From Pseudomonas sp. HR96 (lineage in GTDB: Bacteria; Pseudomonadota; Gammaproteobacteria; Pseudomonadales; Pseudomonadaceae), in NCBI RefSeq assembly GCF_034059295.1, contig NZ_CP139141.1:5315001-5379000 (forward strand): a DNA stretch of 64,000 nt, read 5' to 3'. The notes beneath the pieces are model-generated. The model ran no database searches. It worked only from the letters and a program-made list of their open reading frames with translations, and was not told the origin of the DNA. Shown here in pieces: positions 48,663 through 61,449 of this stretch (positions within the stretch are counted from its first letter, which is position 1; every line of letters begins with the position of its first letter). Made by a program: the position numbers and the translations under genes.

Positions 48663-48692
48663 GGCCAGTAATTTTCCCCGGTGACTAGCGAA

Positions 48693-49463
48693 ATGAACGA
48701 TCAGCGCAAGGCCAGCGACACCGAACCCACCACTCACTTCGGCTACAAGACCGTGGCCGAAAGCCAGAAGGCGGAGAAGGTCGCCGAAGTGTTTCACTCG
48801 GTTGCGGCCAAGTACGACCTGATGAACGACCTGCTCTCCGGCGGCATGCATCGGTTGTGGAAACGCTTCGCCATCGAGCTGTCCGGCGTGCGCGTCGGCA
48901 ACCGGGTGCTGGACATCGCCGGCGGTACTGGCGACCTGACCCGCAAATTCTCCCAACTGGTCGGCCCGACCGGCCAGGTGGTGCTGGCCGATATCAACGA
49001 CTCCATGCTCAAGGTCGGCCGCGACCGCCTGCTCGACCTGGGAGTGGCTGGCAACGTCGAGTTCGTCCAGGCCGACGCCGAAAAGCTGCCGTTCCCGGAC
49101 AACCATTTCGACTGCGTGACCATCGCCTTCGGCCTGCGCAACGTCACCCACAAGGACGCCGCCATTGCTTCGATGCTGCGCGTGCTCAAGCCCGGTGGCC
49201 GGCTGCTGGTGCTGGAATTCTCCAAGCCGACCAACAAGCTGATGTCCAAGGCCTACGACGCCTACTCGTTCGCCTTCATGCCGCTGATGGGCAAGCTGAT
49301 CACCAATGACGCCGAGAGCTACCGCTACCTGGCCGAATCGATCCGCATGCACCCCGACCAGGAAACCCTCAAGGCCATGATGCTGCAGGCCGGCTTCGAC
49401 CGCGTCACGTACCACAACATGACCAGCGGTATCGTCGCCCTGCACCGCGGCATCAAACCCTGA
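48693..49463 (+). CDS. ubiE: Ubiquinone/menaquinone C-methyltransferase UbiE
   Basis: UbiE methylates the ring carbon of 2-polyprenyl-6-methoxy-1,4-benzoquinol using SAM. From ATG 48693 ([10 protein letters not shown]) it has 256 residues, the usual length; a GTG 12 bases upstream is less likely. The family signature [18 protein letters not shown] is intact, with the SAM-binding loop [11 protein letters not shown] and the second UbiE signature region [17 protein letters not shown]. The ubiJ start overlaps the stop by one base. Confidence 0.97.
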   Translation: MNDQRKASDTEPTTHFGYKTVAESQKAEKVAEVFHSVAAKYDLMNDLLSGGMHRLWKRFAIELSGVRVGNRVLDIAGGTGDLTRKFSQLVGPTGQVVLADINDSMLKVGRDRLLDLGVAGNVEFVQADAEKLPFPDNHFDCVTIAFGLRNVTHKDAAIASMLRVLKPGGRLLVLEFSKPTNKLMSKAYDAYSFAFMPLMGKLITNDAESYRYLAESIRMHPDQETLKAMMLQAGFDRVTYHNMTSGIVALHRGIKP

Positions 49464-50086
49464 TGCTCCTCGACGGCCTGATCGCCGGCGCCGAGCACAG
49501 CCTCAACCGCGTGCTGCGCCTGGACAGCACCGCGCTGCCGCGCCTGGGGCACCTGCATGGCAAGGTCATCGAGATCGACTGCCAGAAGCCGGCCCTGCAA
49601 TTGTTCGTGCTGCCCGGCCCGCAGGGCCTGATGCTGGCCCGGCATTGGGCCGGCGAGGTCGACTGCACCCTGCGCGCCCCGGCGGCGAGCCTGGCGCAGC
49701 TGGCCCTGAGCAAGGACAAGACCGCCGTGCTGCACAGCCCGCAGGTCGACCTGAGCGGCAACAGCGCCGTGCTGCTGGACCTGGTGGCCGTGCTCCAGGA
49801 CCTGGATCTGGACTGGGAATACGAAGTGCAGCGCTGGATCGGCCCGGTGGCCACCAGCCTGCTCAGCGGCCATCTGCGCAGCCGCGCCGGCTGGGCCCGC
49901 CAGGGCCTGCACAGCGTTGGCCACAACCTGGCCGATTACCTGGCCGAAGAAACCCGCACTCTGGTGGGCGAACACGAGGCCCAGGCCCGTTTCGCCGAGC
50001 TGGACCGGCTTAAAATCGACCTGGATCGCCTGGAGGCCCGCATCGAGCGCCTCCAGCGCTCCCATCACTCCAGCGATAATGAATGA
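49463..50086 (+). CDS. ubiJ: Ubiquinone biosynthesis accessory factor UbiJ
   Basis: A 207-residue protein with an SCP2 lipid-binding domain (about residues 10-115) and a C-terminal coiled coil (about 165-205, rich in Arg, Glu and Leu). UbiJ binds the lipid intermediates of aerobic ubiquinone synthesis together with UbiK. Its ATG overlaps the ubiE stop (TGATG) and its stop overlaps the ubiB start by four bases. Confidence 0.94.
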   Translation: MLLDGLIAGAEHSLNRVLRLDSTALPRLGHLHGKVIEIDCQKPALQLFVLPGPQGLMLARHWAGEVDCTLRAPAASLAQLALSKDKTAVLHSPQVDLSGNSAVLLDLVAVLQDLDLDWEYEVQRWIGPVATSLLSGHLRSRAGWARQGLHSVGHNLADYLAEETRTLVGEHEAQARFAELDRLKIDLDRLEARIERLQRSHHSSDNE

Positions 50087-51690
50087 AGCTGCTTGCCGTT
50101 CGCCGTTTGTTGCGCATCCAGCGCGTCGTGATTCGCTACCGTCTCGATGACCTGATGTTCGCCCTGCCGCTGCCCTGGTGGCTGATGGTGCTGCGCTTCG
50201 CCATGCCCTGGCGCTGGCTGCCGCGCAGCGCCAAAGAGCTCAGCCGGGGCGCGCGTCTGCGCCTGGCATTGCAGGACCTGGGGCCGATCTTCATCAAATT
50301 CGGGCAGATTCTTTCGACCCGCCGCGACCTGCTGCCCGAGGACATCGCCGACGAGCTGATGCTGCTGCAGGACCGCGTGCCGCCGTTCGACCCGCAAAAA
50401 GCCATGCAGTTGATCGAGGAGCAACTCGGGGCAAAGATCACCGACGTGTTCAGCCGCTTCGACGTCGAGCCGCTGGCCTCGGCCTCGGTCGCGCAGGTGC
50501 ACTCGGCGCAGCTGAAAACCGGCGAAGAGGTGGTGGTCAAGGTGATCCGCCCGGGCCTGCGGCCGATCATCAGCCAGGACCTGGCCTGGCTGTTCATGCT
50601 CGCCCGCCAGGCCGAGCGGCTGTCGGCCGACGCGCGCCTGCTGCACCCGGTGGACGTGGTGCTCGACTACGAGAAGACCATCTACGACGAACTCGACCTG
50701 CTGCGCGAGGCGGCCAATTCCAGCCAGTTGCGGCGCAACTTCGAAGACTCCGACCTGCTCTACGTGCCCCAGGTGTACTGGGACTGGTGCCGGCCGAAAG
50801 TGCTGGTGATGGAACGCATCTACGGCATCCAGGTGACCGACCTGGCCACCCTCGCCGACCAGCGCACCGACATGAAGCTCTTGGCCGAGCGCGGCGTCGA
50901 GATCTTCTTCACCCAGGTGTTTCGCGACAGCTTCTTCCACGCCGACATGCACCCGGGCAACATCTTCGTCAGCACCGTGGCGCCGTGGAGCCCCAAGTAC
51001 ATCGCCATCGACTGCGGCATCGTCGGCAGCCTGACGCCCCAGGACCAGGACTACCTGGCACGCAACCTGTTCGCCTTCTTCAAGCGCGACTATCGCCGCG
51101 TGGCGCAGCTGCACATCGATTCGGGCTGGGTGCCGGCCGAGACCAAGCTCAACGAGTTCGAGGCGGCGATCCGCACCGTGTGCGAGCCGATCTTCGAGAA
51201 GCCGCTCAAGGACATCTCCTTCGGCCAGGTGCTGATGCGCCTGTTCCAGACCGCGCGGCGCTTTAACATGGAAGTCCAGCCGCAGCTGGTGCTGCTGCAA
51301 AAGACCCTGCTCAACATCGAAGGCCTGGGCCGCCAGCTGTACCCCGACCTCGACCTGTGGAGCACCGCCCAGCCGTTCCTCGAACGCTGGATGCGCGAGC
51401 GGGTCAGCCCCAAATCCCTGTTGCGCAACCTGCAGGCGCAGATCGAGCAGATCCCTCACGTGGCCGGCATGACCCGCGACCTGCTCGAACAACTGTCGCA
51501 GCCCGACAAACGCAACCCGACCCCGCCTTGGTACCAGCCGCGCGACCGGCAGATCCTGCGCCTGCTGGGCTGCGGCCTGCTCGCCGGTGGCGCGGTACTG
51601 GCCAGCCACGCCGTGGCGCTGGACGCCATCGAGGCCTGGCCGGCCTGGTTGATGCTGGCCGCCGGGGTCTATCTGGTCGTGCGCCAATAG
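50083..51690 (+). CDS. ubiB: Ubiquinone biosynthesis regulatory kinase-like protein UbiB
   Basis: UbiB is an atypical kinase-fold ATPase needed for ubiquinone synthesis. The 535-residue protein has the family N-terminal KxGQ-type motif ([16 protein letters not shown]), an alanine-rich ATP loop (ASASVAQVH), the catalytic [13 protein letters not shown] region, and two C-terminal transmembrane segments (about 490-530). It is translationally coupled to ubiJ. Confidence 0.96.
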   Translation: MKLLAVRRLLRIQRVVIRYRLDDLMFALPLPWWLMVLRFAMPWRWLPRSAKELSRGARLRLALQDLGPIFIKFGQILSTRRDLLPEDIADELMLLQDRVPPFDPQKAMQLIEEQLGAKITDVFSRFDVEPLASASVAQVHSAQLKTGEEVVVKVIRPGLRPIISQDLAWLFMLARQAERLSADARLLHPVDVVLDYEKTIYDELDLLREAANSSQLRRNFEDSDLLYVPQVYWDWCRPKVLVMERIYGIQVTDLATLADQRTDMKLLAERGVEIFFTQVFRDSFFHADMHPGNIFVSTVAPWSPKYIAIDCGIVGSLTPQDQDYLARNLFAFFKRDYRRVAQLHIDSGWVPAETKLNEFEAAIRTVCEPIFEKPLKDISFGQVLMRLFQTARRFNMEVQPQLVLLQKTLLNIEGLGRQLYPDLDLWSTAQPFLERWMRERVSPKSLLRNLQAQIEQIPHVAGMTRDLLEQLSQPDKRNPTPPWYQPRDRQILRLLGCGLLAGGAVLASHAVALDAIEAWPAWLMLAAGVYLVVRQ

Positions 51691-51741
51691 CCAGTGCTTG
51701 ACGAGACTGGCACACTAGTCGTTCTGTAGTCGGAGTCGAAG

Positions 51742-52143
51742 ATGAAAGACTGGCTGGACGAGATCAAATGGGACAGCGACGGCCTGGTACCGGCCATCGC
51801 CCAGGACCACAAGACCGGGCGCATCCTGATGATGGCCTGGATGAACCGCGAGGCGCTGGGTCTCACCGTGGCCGAGAACCGCGCTATCTACTGGTCGCGC
51901 TCGCGCGGCCGCCTGTGGCGCAAGGGCGAAGAGTCCGGGCACGTGCAGCATCTGCATGAGCTGCGCCTGGACTGCGACGCCGACGTGGTCGTGCTGCAAG
52001 TCGAACAAGTGGGCGAGATTGCCTGTCATACAGGGCGCCAGAGCTGCTTTTACCGGGTGTACCAGAACGGCGCGTGGCAAACCGTCGACCCGGTGCTCAA
52101 AGACCCTCACGCCATCTACCAAGCGGGGCACAGCCATGAGTGA
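51742..52143 (+). CDS. hisI: Phosphoribosyl-AMP cyclohydrolase
   Basis: HisI opens the adenine ring of phosphoribosyl-AMP, the third step of histidine synthesis. The 133-residue single-domain enzyme has [12 protein letters not shown], the [16 protein letters not shown] motif, the metal-binding DCDAD segment, and the paired cysteines in CHTGRQSC (zinc ligands). Pseudomonas has separate hisI and hisE rather than a fused gene; hisE begins within its last eight bases. Confidence 0.97.
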   Translation: MKDWLDEIKWDSDGLVPAIAQDHKTGRILMMAWMNREALGLTVAENRAIYWSRSRGRLWRKGEESGHVQHLHELRLDCDADVVVLQVEQVGEIACHTGRQSCFYRVYQNGAWQTVDPVLKDPHAIYQAGHSHE

Positions 52144-52471
52144 CACCCTGACCCGCCTGGCCCAGGTGCTCGAAGAGCGCAAGGGCGCGGCTGCCGACTC
52201 GTCCTACGTCGCCAGCCTGTATCACAAGGGCCTGAACAAGATTCTGGAGAAGGTTGGCGAGGAGTCGGTAGAAACCATCATCGCCGCCAAGGACGCCGCC
52301 GTCAGCGGAGATTGCAGCGATGTCATCTACGAAACCGCCGACCTGTGGTTTCATAGCATGGTCATGCTGGCTGCGCTGGGGCAACACCCGCAGGCGGTGC
52401 TGGACGAACTCGACCGGCGCTTCGGGCTGTCCGGACACATCGAGAAAGCCTCGCGCCAGCCATCTGAATAA
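52136..52471 (+). CDS. hisE: Phosphoribosyl-ATP pyrophosphatase
   Basis: HisE hydrolyses phosphoribosyl-ATP to phosphoribosyl-AMP, the second step of histidine synthesis, and hands it to HisI. The 111-residue all-helical MazG-like protein has the metal-binding [15 protein letters not shown] motif and [14 protein letters not shown]. Its ATG lies inside the hisI 3' end (8-base overlap), so the two are translated together. Confidence 0.97.
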   Translation: MSDTLTRLAQVLEERKGAAADSSYVASLYHKGLNKILEKVGEESVETIIAAKDAAVSGDCSDVIYETADLWFHSMVMLAALGQHPQAVLDELDRRFGLSGHIEKASRQPSE

Positions 52472-52495
52472 GTAGTTTCGAGAAGGAGTTGCAGC

Positions 52496-52771
52496 ATGGG
52501 TATTTTTGACTGGAAACACTGGATCGTCATTCTGGTGGTCGTGGTGCTGATTTTCGGCACCAAGAAGCTGAAGAACCTCGGCACCGATGTCGGCGAGTCG
52601 ATCAAGGGCTTTCGCAAGGCCATGAACGATGACGACAAGCCTGCCGAGCCGCCGGTACAACCGGTGCACCCGCAGGCCACCTCGCCGATCAACGAGCCGC
52701 GCCCGGTCAGCGAACCCCACACCATCGACGGCCAGCACCACAAGGTCGAAGAGCCCATCAGGAAAGACTGA
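52496..52771 (+). CDS. tatA: Sec-independent translocase subunit TatA
   Basis: TatA forms the protein-conducting patch of the twin-arginine pathway for folded proteins. The 91 residues have an N-terminal transmembrane helix ([15 protein letters not shown]), the [20 protein letters not shown] amphipathic helix with the Phe-Gly hinge, and a polar tail. AAGGAG precedes the ATG. It is the first of tatABC. Confidence 0.97.
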   Translation: MGIFDWKHWIVILVVVVLIFGTKKLKNLGTDVGESIKGFRKAMNDDDKPAEPPVQPVHPQATSPINEPRPVSEPHTIDGQHHKVEEPIRKD

Positions 52772-52774
52772 TCA

Positions 52775-53236
52775 ATGTTCGGTATCAGCTTCAGTGAATT
52801 GGTGCTCGTCGGGCTGGTCGCCTTGTTGGTGCTCGGCCCCGAGCGGCTGCCCGGCGCGGCGCGTACCGCAGGGTTGTGGGTGGGCCGCTTGAAGCGCAGC
52901 TTCAACGCCATCAAGTCGGAGGTCGAACGCGAGATCGGCGCCGACGAGATCCGTCGCCAGTTGCATAACGAGCACATGCAATCACTGGAGCAGGAAGCGC
53001 GCAAAATCCTCAATCCGCAGTACACGCCGCCTTCCCAGCAGCCTGAAGCGGCCCCGGCGCCCGACGTGCCCGCGCCCGTGGCCACCGTCTCGATGCCGAT
53101 CGATACGCCGCACGCCGCTGCAACACCGGCAACGCCAGCCCAGCCGGCCGAACCGGTGGCCGCCCCGGCGCATATCACCCCGGTCACCCCTGCGCCCTCC
53201 GCCAACGATCCAGTACAGCCGCCGCGAGCCCCATGA
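52775..53236 (+). CDS. tatB: Sec-independent translocase subunit TatB
   Basis: TatB binds twin-arginine signal peptides together with TatC. The 153-residue protein has the transmembrane helix [25 protein letters not shown] (about 2-25; the conserved Glu8 and the GPERLP hinge separate it from TatA), an amphipathic helix, and a Pro/Ala-rich tail that is low-complexity. It starts three bases after tatA and overlaps tatC by four. Confidence 0.96.
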   Translation: MFGISFSELVLVGLVALLVLGPERLPGAARTAGLWVGRLKRSFNAIKSEVEREIGADEIRRQLHNEHMQSLEQEARKILNPQYTPPSQQPEAAPAPDVPAPVATVSMPIDTPHAAATPATPAQPAEPVAAPAHITPVTPAPSANDPVQPPRAP

Positions 53237-54018
53237 GCGATATCCCGGAACAAGACCAGCCGATGCCGCTGGTGTCGCACCTGACCGAACTGCGAACCCG
53301 CCTGCTGCGCTGCGTCGTCGTGGTCTTCGTGGTGTTTGCCTGCCTGTTCTCCTTCGCCCAGCAGATCTACACCCTGGTCTCGGCGCCGCTGCGTGAATAC
53401 CTGCCGCCAGGCGCGACGATGATTGCCACCGACGTCGCCTCGCCGTTCCTGACGCCGTTCAAGCTGACCATGATGGTCTCGCTGTTCCTCGCCATCCCGA
53501 TGATCCTGCACCAGGTCTGGGGCTTCATCGCTCCGGGCCTGTACAAGCACGAGAAGCGCGTGGCTGTACCGCTGCTGGTCTCCAGCATCCTGCTGTTCTA
53601 CCTCGGCATGGCCTTCGCCTACTTCGTGGTGTTCCCGCTAGTGTTCAAGTTCTTCGCCCATGCCACGCCCGAAGGCGTGACCATGGCCACCGACATCGCC
53701 AGCTACCTGGATTTCGTCATGACGCTGTTCTTCGCCTTCGGCGTGGCGTTCGAGATCCCGGTGGCGGTGGTGCTGCTGATTTGGATCGGCGTGGTCGACG
53801 TCAAGTACCTGCGCAAGATCCGCCCGTACGTGGTCATCGGCTGCTTCGTGGTGGGCATGATCCTGACCCCACCGGATATCTTCTCGCAGACCCTGCTGGC
53901 CGTGCCGATGTGGCTGCTGTTCGAAATCGGCGTGCTGGCTGGCGGCATGATCCGCAAGCGCAGCGACGAAGACCCTGAACAAGAGCAGCAGGACCGCCCG
54001 CCCGCTACCCGCCCATGA
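53233..54018 (+). CDS. tatC: Sec-independent translocase subunit TatC
   Basis: TatC is the six-helix membrane core that recognises the twin-arginine signal. The 261 residues include the N-terminal signature [14 protein letters not shown], the segment [21 protein letters not shown] with the conserved ligand-pocket residues, and six hydrophobic helices. It overlaps tatB and rsmE by four bases at each end. Confidence 0.97.
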   Translation: MSDIPEQDQPMPLVSHLTELRTRLLRCVVVVFVVFACLFSFAQQIYTLVSAPLREYLPPGATMIATDVASPFLTPFKLTMMVSLFLAIPMILHQVWGFIAPGLYKHEKRVAVPLLVSSILLFYLGMAFAYFVVFPLVFKFFAHATPEGVTMATDIASYLDFVMTLFFAFGVAFEIPVAVVLLIWIGVVDVKYLRKIRPYVVIGCFVVGMILTPPDIFSQTLLAVPMWLLFEIGVLAGGMIRKRSDEDPEQEQQDRPPATRP

Positions 54019-54725
54019 ACCTGCTGCTGCTCGAAGAGGCCGACTTCGTCGCGCCTGACCGCGTGGTGCTGAGCGACCGGCGTCTCAAGCATATGCAGGA
54101 AGTGCAGGGCGTCGCCGTAGGCGATACCCTGCGCGTCGGGCGCATCGACGGCCTGCTCGGCAGCGCCCAGGTGCTGCGCCTCGAGCCACGTGAAGCCGAG
54201 CTCTCGGTGGACCTCACGCAAGCGCCGCCGGCCAAGCTGCCGCTGACCCTGGTGCTGGCCCTGCCGCGGCCGAAGATGCTGCGGCGGGTGTTCCAGACCA
54301 TCGCCACCATGGGTGTGCCGCGGCTGATTCTGGTCAACAGCTACCGGGTCGAGAAAAGTTTCTGGCAGACCCCGTTCCTGCAGCCCCAGAGCATTCGCGA
54401 AAACCTCATCCTGGGCCTGGAGCAGGCGCGTGACAGCGTGTTGCCCGAAGTGCTCATCGAAAAGCGTCTCAAGCCTTTTGCCGAGGACCGCCTGCCCGCC
54501 ATCAGCGCCGGCACCCTGGGCCTGCTCGGCCACCCCGGGGACCACCCGCCCTGCCCCCGCGGCCCCCTGCCGGGCGCAGTCACCCTGGCCATCGGCCCCG
54601 AGGGCGGCTGGATTCCCTACGAGGTGGAAATGCTCGCCAAGGCCGGCCTGCAGCCGGTGCAACTGGGCGATCGCATCCTGCGCGTGGAGACCGCTGTCAC
54701 TGCCCTGCTCGCCCGGCTGTTCTGA
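54015..54725 (+). CDS. rsmE: 16S rRNA m3U1498 methyltransferase RsmE
   Basis: RsmE methylates N3 of U1498 in 16S rRNA in the assembled 30S subunit. The 236 residues have an N-terminal PUA-like domain (about 1-70) and a SPOUT-fold domain with a knotted SAM site: [12 protein letters not shown] and the C-terminal [19 protein letters not shown]. Its start overlaps the tatC stop by four bases, a conserved arrangement. Confidence 0.95.
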   Translation: MNLLLLEEADFVAPDRVVLSDRRLKHMQEVQGVAVGDTLRVGRIDGLLGSAQVLRLEPREAELSVDLTQAPPAKLPLTLVLALPRPKMLRRVFQTIATMGVPRLILVNSYRVEKSFWQTPFLQPQSIRENLILGLEQARDSVLPEVLIEKRLKPFAEDRLPAISAGTLGLLGHPGDHPPCPRGPLPGAVTLAIGPEGGWIPYEVEMLAKAGLQPVQLGDRILRVETAVTALLARLF

Positions 54726-54733
54726 AGCTACGC

Positions 54734-54760
54734 TTGAGTTTGACGCACGTCTGCCGATCA
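54734..54760 (+). promoter_or_regulatory. Sigma-28 (FliA) promoter of the chemoreceptor gene
   Basis: TTGAGTTT (54734-54741), an 11-base spacer, and GCCGATCA (54753-54760) match the FliA consensus TAAAGTTT-N11-GCCGATAA at 13 of 16 positions with exact spacing. Transcription would start near 54770, about 35 bases before the chemoreceptor ATG. Confidence 0.85.
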
Positions 54761-54803
54761 AGAGGCGCACGACTCAATTCAAGCCGCAAGCAGGGAGCAA
54801 TTC

Positions 54804-56333
54804 ATGGGTGGTTTTCTAGGGAATATCAGCGTCAATCGTAAACTGGGCACCGGTTTCGGGCTGGTGCTGTTGCTGACGTTGCTCATCACATTCACGGCAT
54901 GGCACGCGCTCAGCAGCCTGCTCGACCGCGGTGACAAGATCGTATCGGTGTCATTGATTGCCGATGGCGCCCGCGACCTGCGCATCAATCGCCTGGATTA
55001 CCAGGCCAGCGGCAAGAGCGAAGACGCCGACAAGGTGCGCGCCGCGCTCGATGCCTTGAAGCTCGCAATAGACGATGCGCGCGGACGCATGGTGGTCGCC
55101 GAAGATATCCATAACCTGGACCTGGCCAACACCGCCGTGGCCGACTACCGCACCGCCTTCGCCGCCCGTGACCTGACCCACATGAGTCAGCTGGGCGGGC
55201 AATTGCTGGACATCAGCCGCACCCTCACCGACGCGCAGAACCGCCGCCGCGATGCCGACGCCCTGAGCGCCAGGACCACCATCGCCGGCGCCGCCGTGCT
55301 GGCGCTGCTGGTGGGCATCGGCGCTGCCTGGGTGATCACCCGGCAGATCGTCGGGCCGTTGCGTGACACCATCCGCGTGGTCGAGCGCGTGGCCGAAGGC
55401 GACCTCAGCCAGGACCTCGCGGTCAACCGCCGTGACGAGTTGGGCCGCCTGCAGCAAAGTATGCAACGCATGACCCTGGGCCTGCGCGAACTGGTGGGTG
55501 GCATCCGCGACGGCGTCACGCAAATCGCCAGTGCGGCCGAGCAGTTGTCGGCGGTCACCGAGCAGACCAGCGCCGGGGTCAACGCGCAAAAGAGCGAGAC
55601 GGACCTGGTGGCCACTGCCATGCACCAGATGAACGCCACGGTGCAGGAGGTGGCGCGCAATGCCGAAGAGGCCTCCGAGGCCGCCAGCGCGGCCGACCGC
55701 CAGGCCCGGGACGGCGATCGCGTGGTCGGCCAGGCAGTGGCGCAGATCGAACGCCTGGCCAGCGAGGTGGAGCACTCCACTCAGGCCATGAATGAGCTCA
55801 AGCGCGAAAGTGACAAGATCGGCGGGGTGCTCGACGTGATCAAGTCGGTGGCCCAGCAGACCAACCTGTTGGCGCTCAACGCCGCCATCGAGGCGGCGCG
55901 CGCGGGTGAGGCCGGGCGCGGCTTTGCCGTGGTCGCCGACGAAGTGCGCAGCTTGGCCCAGCGCACCCAGAAGTCCACCGAAGAGATCGAGGAATTGATC
56001 AGCGCCCTGCACACCGGCACCCAGCAGGTCGCCAGCGCCATGGACAACAGCCGCTCACTGACCGACAGCTCGGTGGAGTTGACGCGCAAGGCCGGCACCG
56101 CGCTGGAAAGCATCACCCGCACGGTGTCGACCATTCAGTCGATGAACCAGCAGATCGCCGCTGCTGCCGAAGAGCAGAGCGCCACGGCCGACGAGATCAA
56201 CCGCAGCGTGATCAACGTGCGCGATATCTCCGACCAGACCTCGGCCGCCAGCGAAGAGACCGCCGCCTCGAGCGCCGAATTGGCGAGGTTGGGGGTACAT
56301 CTGCAGGGTTTGGTAGGGAAATTCAGGGTCTAG
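54804..56333 (+). CDS. Methyl-accepting chemotaxis protein
   Basis: A 509-residue chemoreceptor. The first transmembrane helix lies at about residues 14-36, followed by a small periplasmic ligand domain (about 37-156, probably a four-helix bundle), the second helix at about 158-180, HAMP (about 181-233), and the cytoplasmic signalling coiled coil with the CheA/CheW-binding tip [22 protein letters not shown] (cited in part). There is no C-terminal CheR-docking pentapeptide. The ligand is unknown. A FliA-type promoter ties its expression to flagellar genes. It is convergent with opgH across a perfect hairpin. Confidence 0.93.
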   Translation: MGGFLGNISVNRKLGTGFGLVLLLTLLITFTAWHALSSLLDRGDKIVSVSLIADGARDLRINRLDYQASGKSEDADKVRAALDALKLAIDDARGRMVVAEDIHNLDLANTAVADYRTAFAARDLTHMSQLGGQLLDISRTLTDAQNRRRDADALSARTTIAGAAVLALLVGIGAAWVITRQIVGPLRDTIRVVERVAEGDLSQDLAVNRRDELGRLQQSMQRMTLGLRELVGGIRDGVTQIASAAEQLSAVTEQTSAGVNAQKSETDLVATAMHQMNATVQEVARNAEEASEAASAADRQARDGDRVVGQAVAQIERLASEVEHSTQAMNELKRESDKIGGVLDVIKSVAQQTNLLALNAAIEAARAGEAGRGFAVVADEVRSLAQRTQKSTEEIEELISALHTGTQQVASAMDNSRSLTDSSVELTRKAGTALESITRTVSTIQSMNQQIAAAAEEQSATADEINRSVINVRDISDQTSAASEETAASSAELARLGVHLQGLVGKFRV

Positions 56334-56347
56334 TCGAAAAGCACACC

Positions 56348-56390
56348 GGCCTTGCGGCCTCCCACGGTCGATGTGGGAGGCCGCAAGGCC
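56348..56390. repeat. Perfect 18-bp inverted repeat between the chemoreceptor gene and opgH
   Basis: Arms at 56348-56365 and 56373-56390 are exact reverse complements with a seven-base loop. The right arm begins GTGGGAG, the head shared with the other extragenic palindromes of this window. Sitting between convergent genes, it can stabilise or terminate both transcripts. Confidence 0.85.
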
Positions 56391-56400
56391 GACTCAAGCC

Positions 56401-58981
<2,581 letters not shown>

Positions 58982-58989
<8 letters not shown>

Positions 58990-60721
58990 CGGAAGGCAAC
59001 TGGTAGCTCCAGGTTTCAGTCAGGACCTGCTGGGTCGTGACCGGTTCGGCCGGTGCCGGGGCTGCAGCCGGTGCAGGCTCGGTCACCGTGGCTTGGGCAT
59101 CGGGCTTGTCATGCTTGACCGGTGCCTTGACCTTGGCGGTCTCGGCCTTGGCTTCCTTCACAGGCTCGGCGGGCTTGGCCGGCTCGGTGACGTCGCGCAC
59201 CAGTGCGGCGCGCATTTCCACGGCCTGCTTGCTGTCCTTGACCTTGACCCGCAGGGTCAGGCGCCAGCCCTTGGTCTCTGGATTGTAGCGCAGGGTATTT
59301 TCCACGAGATCGGCGTTGTCGCCGGTGCTGACCTGGCTGCGCACGTCGGTGTCCTCGGGCAGCTTGGCCAGGGACGGACCTTCGAAGTCGATCAGGAAGG
59401 CCACGCTGCCGTCCGGTTGACGGATCAGGTTGGATTGCTTGACGTCACCGGTGGAACGCAGGGTCTGCTTGACCCAGCCGCTGTCCTGGCTGTGCAGGGC
59501 CGCTTCGTCCATGGTGAAGTGGATGCGGTAGTTGTGCTCCAGGGCTTCGCCCGGCTCCGGCATCTTTTCAGGGTTCCAGAAGGCCACGATGTTGTCGTTG
59601 GTTTCGTCGGCAGTGGGGATTTCCACCAGGTCGACGGTGCCCTTGCCCCAGTCGCCGCGCGGCTCGACCCAGGCGCTCGGGCGCTTGTCGTAGCGGTCGT
59701 CGAGGTCTTCGTAGCGGTCGAAGTCGCGGCCGCGCTGCAGCAGGCCGAAACCTTTCGGGTTTTCCACGGTGAAGTTGCTGACGGCGAGGTGTTTGGGGTT
59801 GTTCAGCGGCCGCCAGATCCACTCGTCATTGCCGGCGTGGATCGACAGGCCAGTGGAGTCGTGCAGCTCGTGACGGTAGTTGAGCACCTTGGACGGCTGG
59901 TTGGAGCCGAACAGGAACATGCTGGTCAGCGGGGCGATGCCCAGGCGGCTGACGTGGTCACGCAGGAATACTTTGGAGCTGACGTCCACCACGGCATCGC
60001 TGCCCGGGCGCAGGATCATCTTGTAGGCACCGGTGGAGCGCGGCGAATCGAGCAGCGCGTAGATCACCAGCTGCTTGTCGTCCGGGCCCGGACGCTCGAT
60101 CCAGAATTCGCGGAACCGCGGGAATTCTTCGCCCGACGGCAAGGCGGTGTCGATCGCCAGGCCACGGGCCGACAGGCCGTAGACCTGGTTCTTGCCGATG
60201 ACGCGGAAGTAGCTCGCGCCCAGCAGGGTCATGATCTCGTCCTGCTTGTCACCCTTGTTGATCGGGTAGAGCACGCGAAAACCCGCGTAGCCCAGTTGCT
60301 CGGTACTCTTGGGGTCGAACTGCAGGTCGCCGAAATCGAACCGCGCCGGGTCGTACTTGATTTCCTCGACGTTGTTGGCGGTGACTTCGTTGATTTTCAC
60401 CGGCGTGTCGAAGTGCATGCCCTGGTGATAGAACGAAAGCTTGAACGGGGTCTTGTCGTCAGCCCATTCGGCCTTGTCGGCGCGGAAATGGATCTTCTGA
60501 TAGTCCGCGAACTTCATGTCGCGGAACTCCTTGGGCAGGTTGCTTTTCGGAGCTTCGAACTTCTGCCCGGCGAGCTCTTTGGCGCGCGCCGCTACATCGT
60601 CCAGGTCAAACGCCCAAAGCTGACTGGCGCCGAACAGGCAGAACAATGCAGAACTTGCCAACAGTGCGCTACGCAACCGTCCAGCGGTCTTCCTTGGTGC
60701 ATTACAGGGACTAACAATCAC
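58982..60721 (-). CDS. opgG: Periplasmic glucan biosynthesis protein OpgG (MdoG)
   Basis: OpgG is the periplasmic partner that branches or shapes the glucan made by OpgH. The 579-residue precursor has a signal peptide (about residues 1-37, cleavage after QLWA) and two beta-rich domains. Near the C terminus, about 50 residues rich in Lys, Ala and Pro (positions about 59036-59190) are inserted before the final strand [10 protein letters not shown], which in other OpgG proteins follows the domain directly. The start is GTG 60721, chosen for GAGGG six bases upstream; a start at 60748 would add nine residues without a ribosome site. It is the first gene of opgGH. Confidence 0.94.
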
Positions 60722-61011
60722 GAGCAACCCTCGCCGAAAACAGATCAAAAAACCAACGGCCAGCTATCGTTTGCCGGGTTGGCGAGCATTGTTCGGACTG
60801 CGAAAGGGCTCAATGATTCCCCTGACGTGGTCCGAGCAGGCTCTGGGTGGACAATTTTTGTACAAAACGCAGGTCAAAGAACGCTGATTTCCGTAGCGCG
60901 CGATTATCTAGCAGGCCGCGTAACAACGCATCAGGGACAGTGAAGTATTTATGCTACAAACAGGCTGTTTTTCCTGCAATTGCCGGATTTCGACCGTTGC
61001 ACAGTCGCCAC
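60722..61011. other. Upstream region of opgG
   Basis: About 290 bases between the opgG start and the dtd stop codon, which must hold the opgGH promoter. I see a perfect 12-bp palindrome TTTTGTACAAAA at 60856-60867, 135 bases upstream of opgG, but no convincing -35/-10 pair. No protein-coding frame is credible. Confidence 0.5.
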
Positions 61012-61449
61012 CTAGACCTGCAGGAGAAACGTCACCGGGCCATCGTTGGTCAGACTGACCTGCATGTCGTCGCCGAAGCGGCCCGTCGCAACTGTTTCGT
61101 GCAACAAGCGGGCCCGTTCCACCAGGTAGCTGAACATCTGCTCGCCGAGGGCCGGCGGCGCCGCCGTGGAAAAGCTCGGGCGCAGGCCGCTGCGGGTGTC
61201 GGCGGCCAGGGTGAACTGCGAAACCAGCAGCAGGCCCCCGCAGACATCCTTGAGCGAGAGGTTCATCTTGCCGGCGGCATCGCCGAATACGCGGTAGTCG
61301 AGCAGGCGCCGCAGCAACTTGTCGGCGCTCTCCTGGGTGTCCTGCGGCTCGACTGCCACCAGCACCAGCAAGCCCTGCTCGATGGCGCCGATCTGTTCCC
61401 CTGCTACCTCGACCTTCGCCTGACTGACACGTTGCAGCAGCGCCTTCAT
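61012..61449 (-). CDS. dtd: D-aminoacyl-tRNA deacylase
   Basis: Dtd removes D-amino acids (and glycine from tRNA-Ala) wrongly attached to tRNA. The 145-residue protein has both active-site signatures, [14 protein letters not shown] with the SQFTL motif and NDGPVTF near the C terminus. Its ATG overlaps the pip stop by four bases (ATGA); pip-dtd is a conserved pair in the genus. Confidence 0.96.
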   Translation of the reverse strand: MKALLQRVSQAKVEVAGEQIGAIEQGLLVLVAVEPQDTQESADKLLRRLLDYRVFGDAAGKMNLSLKDVCGGLLLVSQFTLAADTRSGLRPSFSTAAPPALGEQMFSYLVERARLLHETVATGRFGDDMQVSLTNDGPVTFLLQV

